A stretch of DNA of 40,236 nt from Candidatus Zixiibacteriota bacterium (GTDB taxonomy: Bacteria > Zixibacteria > MSB-5A5 > GN15 > FEB-12), in contig JAJRXM010000035.1 in assembly GCA_024276275.1 (NCBI GenBank), positions 1 to 40,236 on the forward strand, read 5' to 3'. The translations under genes and the position numbers were made by a program. Shown piece by piece: positions 33,293 to 40,236 of the stretch (its first letter is position 1; every line of letters begins with the position of its first letter). The notes under the pieces are model-generated. The model saw nothing but the letters and a program-made list of their open reading frames with translations, was not told the DNA's origin and searched no databases.

Positions 33293-33991
33293 TTAGAGAG
33301 CATTTCCCTCAGCATCTGAGAGATACACTTTCCTCATGACAACTTCTTCTTTCGGTTGAGATACAGCTCCGCGGGCATCAGCTACGACCTCTGTAGAGCC
33401 TATAGCATGCAAAACATTATATCCCTTAATCAATTGCCCAAAGACAGTATACTGACGGTCTAAACCTGCTGTAGAGCGGTTTCTACCGAGACAAATAAAG
33501 AACTGACAAGAAGCTGAATTTGGGGACGGTGAACGTGCCATAGACAGAGTTCCGTCCTGATGAGGAAGTTCATTAAATTCAGCAGGAATAAAATAGCCTG
33601 CATTTCCGGTACCGTTTCCAAGAGGATCGCCACCCTGAATCATGAAATTGTTGATGACCCGATGGAAAATAAGACCGTTGTAAAACCCGTCTTTTGTTCT
33701 GGCAACAAATGAATCGGCATGAGCAGGTGCAACATCACGATAAAGCTCTAAAACCATTTTTCCAAAATCTGTTTCAATTGTTACAATAGGGTTATCTTTT
33801 GAACGGATTGGAAAAGATTTCCCTTTTAACGAGTCAGCAGGATTTGGAGCAATGTCGGCAACTACTTTTGCCACAGTTTTAGCTTCAGTTTTTGCCGGTT
33901 CTGACTTGGTGTTATTTTCTACTTTTTTCCCGCATCCTACAACAAAAAGCAGTAATGTTAAGACAAAAGCACTAATAAGATTTTTTTTCAT
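33293..33991 (-). CDS. Cyclophilin-type peptidyl-prolyl isomerase lipoprotein
   Basis: The lipoprotein signal has lipobox FVVGC (Cys20). After a Lys/Ala/Glu linker (to ~60) comes a cyclophilin domain: VARTKDGFYNGLIFHRVINN, FMIQGGDPLGNGTGNAGY, GTLSMARSPSPNSASCQFFI and YTVFGQLIKGYNVL. The catalytic Arg is in FHRV, and FMIQGGD and QFFI are present. The usual Trp for cyclosporin binding is absent, as in many bacterial forms. It catalyses proline cis-trans isomerisation of envelope proteins. Confidence 0.93.
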   Translation of the reverse strand: MKKNLISAFVLTLLLFVVGCGKKVENNTKSEPAKTEAKTVAKVVADIAPNPADSLKGKSFPIRSKDNPIVTIETDFGKMVLELYRDVAPAHADSFVARTKDGFYNGLIFHRVINNFMIQGGDPLGNGTGNAGYFIPAEFNELPHQDGTLSMARSPSPNSASCQFFICLGRNRSTAGLDRQYTVFGQLIKGYNVLHAIGSTEVVADARGAVSQPKEEVVMRKVYLSDAEGNAL

Positions 33992-34070
33992 TTTTTTCCC
34001 TAAGTTCAGTTACAAATTCATTTTGGGCGAATATATCGGATTTTAAAATGAGTGTCAAGTTTGTAATAAA

Positions 34071-34988
34071 TTACTTACCGTATCGTTTGAAACTTGTTTC
34101 GGTGGAATTTACCGGACTTTCATTATCTTTTTTAACAGTAGGAGGTGGAAGTGTAATATTTTCTGTCAAATGTATCTCAAAGACCTCTCTATCAACAAAA
34201 TTATTTGTCGTATCAGTCCAAAAAGTTATCCCGAGAGCAGGATATTTGTAATAATATGCAGGCGGAGGTGTCGGGTCAAAGACTTCGGCAGTACCTCCGT
34301 AAACAGTACCGACTTCCCCCATATTTGAACCGATTCCTAATGAATCTTTTGTTTTCCCTTTATAAACAGTATTAACGATTACCCCCAAAACATTTGCTGT
34401 ATCCACAAGAATAGAATCTTGGTTGATATCTTCCATTACAAATACAACCCCTAAAGTAGATTCATAGACTGCATACAAAATCCATGAAACAGGATCAACA
34501 TCAATTCGTACAGGGTTTCCGTTAAAATTCTTTATATCAGCATATCTATCTTCCATGAGAATATACTGTCCCTGACCTGTTGTTCCCGGGATGAGAGTAT
34601 TGGCTCGGACAGTAACAGTGGTAGTATCTACATTTCTGACAAGAGCTTGAATTTCAGCATGTCCAAGTGTACCGTCAAATCGGTATTGACAAACTGCTTT
34701 ACCATTGGCATCAGTTCTTGCCGAATCATTAACAATAGTGCCGTCTCCGAGTAATAAACTGAAATGTACCCAGTTGTTCGGTATCGGTGACTTATTGGAT
34801 GCACCTAAGCTGAATTCGATATCATTAGTCCCGCTCATTTGAGCTTTGTAATAAAAACCGCCAATACTGTTTAAACCGGGAGTAACTTCAGAGCTTGTAG
34901 AGTTTTTACCACATGATGAAAATAATAACGAAAACAATAATATAACTACTGTAAGAATAATCATTTTTGAGACCTTATTTTGTAACAT
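34071..34988 (-). CDS. Lipoprotein with a Big-1-like Ig domain, unknown function
   Basis: A lipobox (LFSSC, Cys26) follows a signal helix. A first domain (residues ~45-130) looks like a bacterial Ig-like (Big-1) unit with DGTIVNDSARTDANGKAVCQ. The rest contains ILMEDRYADIKNFN and NQDSILVDTANVLGVIVN and is not recognised. It is probably cell-surface or periplasmic. It starts 29 bases after the stop of the barrel-like gene at 35018, so the two may form an operon. Confidence 0.7.
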   Translation of the reverse strand: MLQNKVSKMIILTVVILLFSLLFSSCGKNSTSSEVTPGLNSIGGFYYKAQMSGTNDIEFSLGASNKSPIPNNWVHFSLLLGDGTIVNDSARTDANGKAVCQYRFDGTLGHAEIQALVRNVDTTTVTVRANTLIPGTTGQGQYILMEDRYADIKNFNGNPVRIDVDPVSWILYAVYESTLGVVFVMEDINQDSILVDTANVLGVIVNTVYKGKTKDSLGIGSNMGEVGTVYGGTAEVFDPTPPPAYYYKYPALGITFWTDTTNNFVDREVFEIHLTENITLPPPTVKKDNESPVNSTETSFKRYGK

Positions 34989-35017
34989 ATTCTACCTTTT
35001 ATATTGTGACCTAAGTA

Positions 35018-35707
35018 TTACGGTCTAAAGAAGAACTTTAACCCGATTCCGAATGTCATATATTTAGGTCGGCTGTCTGAGGCATAAAATTGATAAGTAT
35101 TTACCGATGATATCGCCATTGAATTCATTTTGTTTGCCGAATGCCAAACTGTCAAATCTGCTCCAAAATTGAAAGCGGTTGCAACTACAAAATCCGACTC
35201 TGATCTTGCTCCGATTACAGATGCTGAAAGTAAACCTGTTTGAAGACCTACTCCTGCATACGGAGCAAAAAATTGTTTCACAGGTGAACCAATATAGTAA
35301 TTCCAATTAAAATCAACATTATAAATTTTTAGCTTAAGCCAATTTATATAAGAATCAGGAGTAAACTCATTTTTAAAATTATTACTAATCTGAGCATCTA
35401 CAAAAGAAAACCCGACATTAAAAACAATATTGTTATTTATTAAACGTCCATAATTAATTCCGAATGATGTTGAATTATCATATAAGTCATCCGCATCAAA
35501 TTCAATTATCTGGTTAAAAACTCTCTCAAACAGTATCTCATATCCTCCAATTCCTATACGACTATAAGAACCGTGTGGCTTTGCTGAACTTACATTAAAC
35601 TCCATAACATTGTAACGGGCGGCGACTCTGGTTATTGAAAATATACTCGAAGAGCTAGAAATAATAATTATTGCGGTAACTAGAAAATATCGTATAACTT
35701 TACTCAT
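35018..35707 (-). CDS. Probable outer-membrane beta-barrel protein
   Basis: A signal peptide (to about SSSIFSITR) is followed by ~200 residues of alternating amphipathic strands. They are aromatic and glycine rich (GISTSFGINYGRL-like patterns, FAPYAGVGLQTGLLSASV), and the protein ends in YMTFGIGLKFFFRP. A C-terminal aromatic residue near the end and glycine turns fit an 8- to 10-strand barrel of the OprF/OmpA-like or DUF-barrel type. No specific family was identified. Confidence 0.65.
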   Translation of the reverse strand: MSKVIRYFLVTAIIIISSSSSIFSITRVAARYNVMEFNVSSAKPHGSYSRIGIGGYEILFERVFNQIIEFDADDLYDNSTSFGINYGRLINNNIVFNVGFSFVDAQISNNFKNEFTPDSYINWLKLKIYNVDFNWNYYIGSPVKQFFAPYAGVGLQTGLLSASVIGARSESDFVVATAFNFGADLTVWHSANKMNSMAISSVNTYQFYASDSRPKYMTFGIGLKFFFRP

Positions 35708-35907
35708 CCAAAAATTCCTTTATTTGTTTATCTAATATCTTTCATATGAATAAATCAGGTAAATGCATTAAGTCAAATAAAACCTATCTTTCATACAAAT
35801 CAAACGTAAAAATTGATGCAATTATCTCGGTAATATAATAAATTGCACCGCTTCTTCCTTATTTACGTATAATTTGCGATAAAATGACCGATAAACAGAT
35901 TAAATAC

Positions 35908-35936
35908 TTGACTATACGTGCTTGTTATTTTATTCA
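35908..35936 (+). promoter_or_regulatory. Candidate promoter for the hbd-ackA pair
   Basis: TTGACT (35908-35913), a 17-base spacer and TATTCA (35931-35936) lie 38 bases before the ATG at 35974. Both boxes are one or two bases from consensus. Confidence 0.35.
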
Positions 35937-35973
35937 CAATAGTAAAGACATTATAAATTAGGATTAGAATTGT

Positions 35974-36876
35974 ATGGCGAAATCAAATATTATTATTATC
36001 GGAGCAGGCATAATGGGACAGGGGCTCGCTGAAGCAATCGCAGGGTGCGGTCATGATGTTATCCTTATTGACAAAACAACCAAACTTGCTGAGCGAGGTA
36101 TCAAAGGCATCAGAGAATCAATCGACCATGAAATCGAACGATGGGGATTAACACAATCAGATAAAAGGGCAATTTTAGCACGAGTGCATCCTTCATCGGA
36201 TTTATCCCAGGCAGAAGAAGCAGAAATAGTTCTAGAAGCAATCCCTGATGACCTGAGCATGAAAAAGAAACTGTTTGGACAGCTTGATTCATTATGCAAT
36301 CAAAATGCTCTGTTAATAACCAACACCTCTACCCTATCCATTTCAGAAATCGCCGCCGCAACCAAAAGACCCGAAAAAGTCATAGGAATGCATTTTTTAA
36401 ACCCTGTTACAAAAATTCCGTTAGTTGAGTTTGTCAAAGGTTTAAAAACAGATGATGACACTTTTAAAAAGGCTGTCGAATTTGCTGAACTTTTGGATAA
36501 ACAATATATTACCGTCAACGAATATCCCGGTTTTGTTACAACCCGTATAATTGTTCCTATGTTAAATGAAGCAATGCATATCCTCATGGAAGGTGTCGCC
36601 ACGGCAAAGGATATTGACAAAGCGATGAAACTAGGCTTTGGATTTAATGTTGGCCCTCTCACCTTGGCAGACATGATGGGGCTTGATGTTGTCATGCTCT
36701 GGATGGAAAATTTACTCTCCGAACTAGTCGAACATAAATATAACCCTTGTCCTATATTACGGAAATTAGTCCGCTCCGGTCATCTGGGTGTAAAAACCGG
36801 TAAGGGATTCTTTGTTTACGACTCTGAGGGTAACAAAATTGATGAGAACCACGCCAACCATGTAAAGATCATGTAA
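35974..36876 (+). CDS. 3-hydroxyacyl-CoA dehydrogenase (3-hydroxybutyryl-CoA type)
   Basis: The 300-residue single-domain-pair enzyme has an NAD fold (IIGAGIMGQGLAEAIAGCGH, then VILIDKT). It has the family signature NTSTLSISEIAAATKRPEKV, then IGMHFLNPVTKIPLVEFVKG, with the catalytic His in GMHFLNPV. The C-terminal helical domain contains GFVTTRIIVPMLNEAM, FGFNVGPLTLADMMGLD and HLGVKTGKGFFVYD. It interconverts 3-hydroxyacyl-CoA and 3-oxoacyl-CoA in butyrate or beta-oxidation pathways. AGGAT precedes the ATG. ackA starts two bases after the stop, so the two are co-transcribed. No thiolase or crotonase is nearby. Confidence 0.93.
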   Translation: MAKSNIIIIGAGIMGQGLAEAIAGCGHDVILIDKTTKLAERGIKGIRESIDHEIERWGLTQSDKRAILARVHPSSDLSQAEEAEIVLEAIPDDLSMKKKLFGQLDSLCNQNALLITNTSTLSISEIAAATKRPEKVIGMHFLNPVTKIPLVEFVKGLKTDDDTFKKAVEFAELLDKQYITVNEYPGFVTTRIIVPMLNEAMHILMEGVATAKDIDKAMKLGFGFNVGPLTLADMMGLDVVMLWMENLLSELVEHKYNPCPILRKLVRSGHLGVKTGKGFFVYDSEGNKIDENHANHVKIM

Positions 36877-36877
36877 G

Positions 36878-38079
36878 ATGAAAATACTAGTTATAAATGC
36901 AGGCTCTTCATCTGTAAAATATCAACTTATTGATTCAACCGATGAAGTAGCTCTCGCAAGAGGGGATATTGCCCGTATAGGTATGTCAGCATCGGTGTTG
37001 ACACATAAACCGCATGACCGGGATGAAATAAAAGTAACAGCTGAGATTTTAGATCATATTGTTGCGATTGAATATATCGTTTCTATTTTGATGTCTGAGA
37101 ACCATGGTGTCATTAAAAATGTTTCCGAAATTGATGCTGTCGGACATCGGTTTGTACACGGTGGTGAAAAATTTTCAGGCTCAATGCTCATCACAAAAAA
37201 TTAATGGGTGAGTTTCGAAATCTCATAGAACTCGCACCGCTTCATAATCCCCATAATATCCGTGGTATAAATGCCTGTATGAAAAAACTACCAGATGTAC
37301 CGATGGTGGCTGTTTTCGATACTGCTTTTCATGCGGGAATGCCACCGCATGCATATATTTATGGTCTCCCCTATGTCATGTATAAAAAATACGGTATAAG
37401 ACGATACGGTTTTCATGGAACTTCGCATCATTATGTCTCCGACATCGCAGCGGAAAAAATCGGTAAACCTATTTCTGAATTAAAAATAATTACCGCCCAT
37501 CTCGGCAACGGTGCCTCAATCGCTGCAGTTCAAAATGGAACTTCGGTTGATACTTCTATGGGGTTTACTCCGCTTGAAGGTCTACTCATGGGAACCCGTT
37601 CCGGTGATTTAGACCCTGCTATTATTTTACATATCATGGCTCGTGAAGAATTAACATTACACGAGGCAAACACCCTGCTAAATAAACACTCGGGGTTAGT
37701 TGGAATCTCCGGTCTGTCATCTGACATGCGGGAAGTAATCGATGCCGCCGATACGAATAGCAACGCATCGCTTGCTCTGGACAGTTATTGCTACCGAGTA
37801 AAAAAATATATCGGTGCTTATGCTGCCGCAATGGGTGGAGTTGATGCCTTAGTATTCACCGCAGGTATAGGTGAAAACTCACCGATTGTACGACAAATGA
37901 TTTGTGAAAAATTACAGTTCTTAGGAATTGAAGTCAATGAGACAAAGAACAACGATGCTATCGCTTCTTATGCAGATATTTCTACCGAAAATGCGAGAGT
38001 TAAAACTTTTGTTATACCGACCAACGAAGAACTGGTTATTGCCCGAGATACCAAGCAGATTGTTGAGCAGGAAACCTGA
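36878..38079 (+). pseudogene. ackA: Acetate kinase, frame broken by one base in an A-run
   Basis: The first part, 36878-37204, has NAGSSSVKYQLIDS and [18 protein letters not shown]. The second frame, from 37204, has [74 protein letters not shown] and [10 protein letters not shown]. All acetate kinase landmarks occur once and in order. The frames join if the run of six A at 37195-37200 is seven, giving [20 protein letters not shown] and exactly 400 residues. It makes acetyl phosphate/ATP from acetate. Without the extra base the product is a 108-residue stub. An assembly or sequencing slip is the simplest cause. Confidence 0.9.
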
Positions 38080-38177
38080 ATATAATTGTAAAAAAGGATA
38101 AAAAGAGATAGTTTTTTTTGAATTTGATGCTTATCTTATTGTGTAAGCAAACGAGAACAATTAAAAGAAATGTTTTT

Positions 38178-38612
38178 ATGAAAATTTTGATACATATCGC
38201 TGTTGCTTTATTCATTTTCTCTTCCACTATTCTTGCCGGCAATCCATATATTATTTGTAAATTTACAAAGAACAACAATAACGATACAAACCTATCTATA
38301 AAAAAGCCAAAAGGCTGTGGTGAATGCCGTATGTCAAAGGCAGTTGAAAAAAGTTGCTACTCAGGTGAAAAACAAACGAACTGCAGTATTTCAACCGAAT
38401 CAGCTTTAAAGAAAAAGTGCGCCTGCCCTACTTCATTACCGATGCATTCTGCTGTTTTACAAGAGATAAAATTACCGACTCCTACGAAAACAATCGTCCG
38501 ATTTAATTCGGACTACTTTAATACCTCCAACACATTTAAATGCGACTTTTCGAAGTCGTCTCCTCTAATTGGAATACATAATACAATTTCCTCTACTATT
38601 TTACTTCTATGA
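38178..38612 (+). CDS. Secreted cysteine-rich protein, unknown
   Basis: The ATG at 38178 gives a clear signal peptide (MKILIHIAVALFIFSSTILA). A TTG 60 bases earlier is in frame but adds a charged, signal-spoiling leader. The mature part has clustered Cys residues (KGCGECRMSKAVEKSCYSG, NCSISTE, KKKCACPTS) and then a Cys-poor C-terminal half ending in hydrophobic SSTILLL. No family is recognised. Cys pairs in an exported protein suggest disulfides or metal binding. It sits just before another exported Cys-rich gene. Confidence 0.6.
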   Translation: MKILIHIAVALFIFSSTILAGNPYIICKFTKNNNNDTNLSIKKPKGCGECRMSKAVEKSCYSGEKQTNCSISTESALKKKCACPTSLPMHSAVLQEIKLPTPTKTIVRFNSDYFNTSNTFKCDFSKSSPLIGIHNTISSTILLL

Positions 38613-38623
38613 AGATTTGCAAT

Positions 38624-38652
38624 AGCCATGAAATCGCGTGGCTCTGATTTTT
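38624..38652 (+). terminator. Possible terminator between the two cysteine-rich genes
   Basis: AGCCATG (38624-38630), loop AAATCG, CGTGGCT (38637-38643) form a 7-bp stem with one G-U pair. Five Ts follow at 38648-38652 after a short gap. It lies 12 bases past the stop at 38612. Confidence 0.55.
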
Positions 38653-38692
38653 AATCAATTAGTATAAATTAAATTATAGAAAAGGAAATATT

Positions 38693-39073
38693 ATGAATAA
38701 ATTTCGTTTTACTGCAATAGCTATGCTCTTAATTCTCTTTATTTTTGGTGGAGTAACTATCGCCAAAAACAATGAGACAAAAAAAGATACAAAAACTACT
38801 TGTAATCATTCAAACATGAAACAAGCTGATTCTCAAAAGTGTGATTCTCATAAGAAATCATGTAACCCATCCGAATGTACTCCGGAAAAAATGGAACAAT
38901 GTAAAAAACAATGTGACATGAAAAATATGGAATGCACACCGGAGAAAATGGAACAATGCAAAAAGCAGTGCGACATGAAGAAGAAAGACTGTTCATCTGA
39001 TAAAATGAAAAAGATGTCCGGTAAAGATTCTTCAAAATGTTCTAAAATGAAAGAAAAATGTTCTAAAAAGTAA
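38693..39073 (+). CDS. Secreted cysteine/lysine/methionine-rich repeat protein
   Basis: AAAAGGA is 7 bases before the ATG. A signal peptide (ending about GVTIAKN) leads to a low-complexity mature protein. Its core is two 19-residue tandem copies of ECTPEKMEQCKKQCDMK plus NM or KK, and a decayed third (DCSSDKMKKMSG). Cys occurs every 3-7 residues with many Lys and Met, a composition typical of metal-binding or metal-storage proteins. It is not a known metallothionein. It is followed by its own terminator. A heavy-metal role in the periplasm is inferred from composition only. Confidence 0.7.
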   Translation: MNKFRFTAIAMLLILFIFGGVTIAKNNETKKDTKTTCNHSNMKQADSQKCDSHKKSCNPSECTPEKMEQCKKQCDMKNMECTPEKMEQCKKQCDMKKKDCSSDKMKKMSGKDSSKCSKMKEKCSKK

Positions 39074-39109
39074 TACTTGATTAGATTTATCGTTACATGA
39101 TTTTAGTTG

Positions 39110-39140
39110 GGCAGGTCTCGCATTTAAGACCTGCCTTTAT
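39110..39140 (+). terminator. Terminator after the cysteine-repeat gene
   Basis: GGCAGGTCT (39110-39118), loop CGCATTTA, AGACCTGCC (39127-39135) make a perfect 9-bp stem followed by TTTATTATTT. It lies 36 bases after the stop. Confidence 0.85.
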
Positions 39141-39154
39141 TATTTGCATTTTAA

Positions 39155-39205
39155 AAAGTCACCCTGAACACCCTGCCGAGTGTAACCTTCTCGAAGGACT
39201 TACCA
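39155..39205. repeat. Dispersed 'CCCTGAAC...TCGAAGGA' type repeat
   Basis: GTCACCCTGAACACCCTGCC followed by CTTCTCGAAGGACTTACC resembles the dispersed intergenic repeat family written GTCATCCTGAGC...GTCGAAGGAT in many bacteria. It starts the repeat-rich block that fills the gap up to the last gene. Confidence 0.4.
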
Positions 39206-39225
39206 AAGACTACTTCCGCCCACAA

Positions 39226-39579
39226 ACTCCTCTCCGTGCTTGACACGGAGTCCAGTACAGAACCAAACAGCAGACATTTGGTAGTTCATACATTCAAACG
39301 ATACACGCACCTTGCAGTCAAATGCAAACCTACCCTCTATGTCATCCTCTTTTCAGAATGTCATTCCCAACTTGATTGGGCATCCAACATTGTTGTTTCC
39401 CTACTCCTCTCCGTGCTTGACACGGAGTCCAGTACAGAACCAAACAGCAGACATTTGGTAGTTCATACATTCAAACGATACACGCACCCTGCAGTCAAAT
39501 GCAAACCTACCCTCAATGTCATCCTCTTTTCAGAGTGTCATCCAAAACTTGATTTGGGATCCAACATTATTCTCTTTTA
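39226..39579. repeat. Tandem duplication of a 177-base unit, two copies
   Basis: Copy one is 39226-39402 and copy two 39403-39579. Both start ACTCCTCTCCGTGCTTGACA and are nearly identical for about 130 bases. They differ mostly in the last part (AATGTCATTCCCAACTTGA against AGTGTCATCCAAAACTTGA). Each copy has two hairpins with a CTTGA loop: CTCCGTG-CTTGA-CACGGAG at the start and CCCAA-CTTGA-TTGGG or CCAAAA-CTTGA-TTTGGG near the end. A third partial copy is at 39913-39950. The open frame through the repeat has no protein character. Confidence 0.85.
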
Positions 39580-39608
39580 GCTCTAAACAAAATGGGTTCA
39601 GTCGCATA

Positions 39609-39910
39609 TAAAACACAGCCTGAAGGCTGTTTTATTAACCGTTTTTTCCCGACAAGCAACTTAGGCTTAGCCTGTTAGGGGGAAATGGCTTTGGCTTGAA
39701 AAATGGCTTTAAGCCATTTTTGCTCATAAAAATTGTAGTCTTTTTGTGCATACTAAAACTCTTCTTATAAAATGATTCTTTCATGTGTAACGGGATTAAT
39801 GCATGACCATTAAAAATGTATGGAACTTGTAGAGACTTTAGGACTTTAGTCCTATAGATGCTGTATTAAAAGGGCGTTTCACGAAACGCCCCTACAAACG
39901 GCCACTCCCG
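39609..39910. repeat. Cluster of short palindromes without genes
   Basis: Three clear hairpins are seen. ACAGCC-TGAA-GGCTGT lies at 39615-39630. The nearly uninterrupted palindrome AAAAATGGCTT/AAGCCATTTTT is at 39699-39721. GGGCGTTTC-AC-GAAACGCCC is at 39872-39891. A weaker AGGACTTTAGTCCT is near 39839-39852. The third type is a common dispersed intergenic repeat. I see no coding sequence here. Confidence 0.6.
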
Positions 39911-39912
39911 TT

Positions 39913-39950
39913 ACTCCTCTCCGTGCTTGACACGGAGTCCAGTGCAGAAA
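39913..39950. repeat. Third, partial copy of the 177-base repeat
   Basis: The first 37 or so bases match the tandem unit, including the CTCCGTG-CTTGA-CACGGAG hairpin, with one difference (AGTGCAG for AGTACAG). The similarity then stops. It shows that the hairpin end is the mobile or conserved part of the unit. Confidence 0.75.
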
Positions 39951-40014
39951 AGAATACATTCTTTTTCGTTCTATATTATCTTTCTATGCTATGTCCTCGT
40001 CTGCCAAAGATGCA

Positions 40015-40236
40015 TTACATAATCACCACAAACTTGCCCATCTGCACCTCACCGTCGGGGAACTCAACTGTCCAATAGTATAGCCCGCTTACAATCATCT
40101 GCGTATTTCGTGTTATCAAGTTCCAACTGTCGCGGCTATAAGTCGGGTCGGAAATATCTTTGTCATGTAAAAGATGTCGAACCAAATCACCGTCCAATGA
40201 GAATATCTTTATGTCGCATCTCGGAGGTAAATTGGC
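40015..40236 (-). CDS. C-terminal sorting/FlgD-like domain of a large secreted protein (partial)
   Basis: The frame is open to the window end and continues upstream. Reading from the edge gives ANLPPRCDIKIFSLDGDLVR, then SRDSWNLITRNTQMIVSGLY and YWTVEFPDGEVQMGKFVVIM. This is the FlgD-like beta-sandwich that ends many secreted proteins of FCB-group bacteria, comparable to type IX-type C-terminal domains (IRIFNL.G.LV ... G.YFY.V....G....GKFVVI.). The rest of the protein lies beyond 40236. An internal TTG at 40197 is not the true start. Confidence 0.85.
   Translation of the reverse strand, partial: ANLPPRCDIKIFSLDGDLVRHLLHDKDISDPTYSRDSWNLITRNTQMIVSGLYYWTVEFPDGEVQMGKFVVIM

Noticed and set aside
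36300-36695. 131-codon minus-strand frame inside the hydroxyacyl-CoA dehydrogenase gene
   Set aside because: It is an antisense shadow of a conserved enzyme with no recognisable domain.
39236-39580. 114-codon open frame through the tandem repeat
   Set aside because: It merely translates the 177-base repeat twice, lacks a ribosome site and has no protein-like composition.
39226-39950. CRISPR array
   Set aside because: The units are 177 bases, only two are complete, and they are direct duplications without regular short repeats, unique spacers or cas genes.
1-40236. tRNA, rRNA or riboswitch genes
   Set aside because: No T-loop GGTTCRA-type segment with a cloverleaf, no rRNA core sequence and no riboswitch core was recognised by eye. 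A covariance-model scan could still find a divergent RNA.

Overview
The window is AT-rich bacterial chromosomal DNA from a Gram-negative, envelope-rich organism. It encodes TonB/ExbB/ExbD, lipoproteins, an outer-membrane-like barrel, a cytochrome c maturation cluster, and large secreted proteins carrying SBBP repeats, LVIVD repeats, a dockerin-like tail and a FlgD-like C-terminal domain. This mix, especially the 'GNVDG ... IDISDLV' dockerin-like tail and the FlgD-like terminal domain, resembles the Zixibacteria and neighbouring FCB-group candidate phyla. That placement is an inference from protein style; no rRNA or tRNA gene is visible.

Layout: (1) 1-4.1 kb holds a secreted SBBP-repeat protein, apparently cut by an insertion-sequence end at the window edge, and a divergent LVIVD/cohesin-like/dockerin protein. 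(2) 4.1-10.75 kb is a minus-strand energy-transduction operon: TPR protein, membrane protein, ExbB/TolQ-like, two ExbD, TonB, then a second TonB after a terminator. (3) 10.8-16 kb holds a small membrane protein, a TonB-domain repeat protein with an in-frame stop, a polysaccharide flippase, a small membrane protein and a repeat lipoprotein. (4) 16-24 kb holds a fused alpha/beta 2-oxoacid dehydrogenase E1, an S9 peptidase with an in-frame stop, a zinc-ribbon miniprotein, a GH5-like lipoprotein, a SpoIIAA/STAS-like protein and a two-domain retropepsin-like protein. (5) 24.2-34 kb is a minus-strand series: cyclophilin, dxr, rseP, lepB, DUF1573 and ccmABCDEF, including a 37-residue ccmD. (6) 34-39 kb holds a lipoprotein, a beta-barrel-like protein, 3-hydroxyacyl-CoA dehydrogenase plus a frameshifted acetate kinase, and two secreted cysteine-rich proteins. 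(7) 39.1-40 kb is a gene-free block packed with tandem and palindromic repeats, followed by the C-terminus of a large secreted protein.

Functionally, the ExbB/ExbD/TonB operon should power outer-membrane transport. The ccm genes mature c-type cytochromes through a CcmE of the CxxxY type. The dxr-rseP-lepB genes serve isoprenoid synthesis and envelope proteolysis or secretion. The E1, 3-hydroxyacyl-CoA dehydrogenase and acetate kinase point to acyl-CoA and fermentative carbon metabolism.

The most notable general signal is that four otherwise well-conserved genes are each broken by one event. Two are single-base losses in A/T homopolymers (TPR gene, ackA) and two are in-frame TAA codons (S9 peptidase, TonB-repeat protein). 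A fifth gene (SBBP) is apparently split by an IS. I did not find a convincing wholly new defence or mobile system. The best leads are the CxxxY Ccm cluster, the dual ExbD/TonB operon with its unassigned membrane and TPR partners, the Cys-rich secreted pair and the repeat-packed intergenic block.
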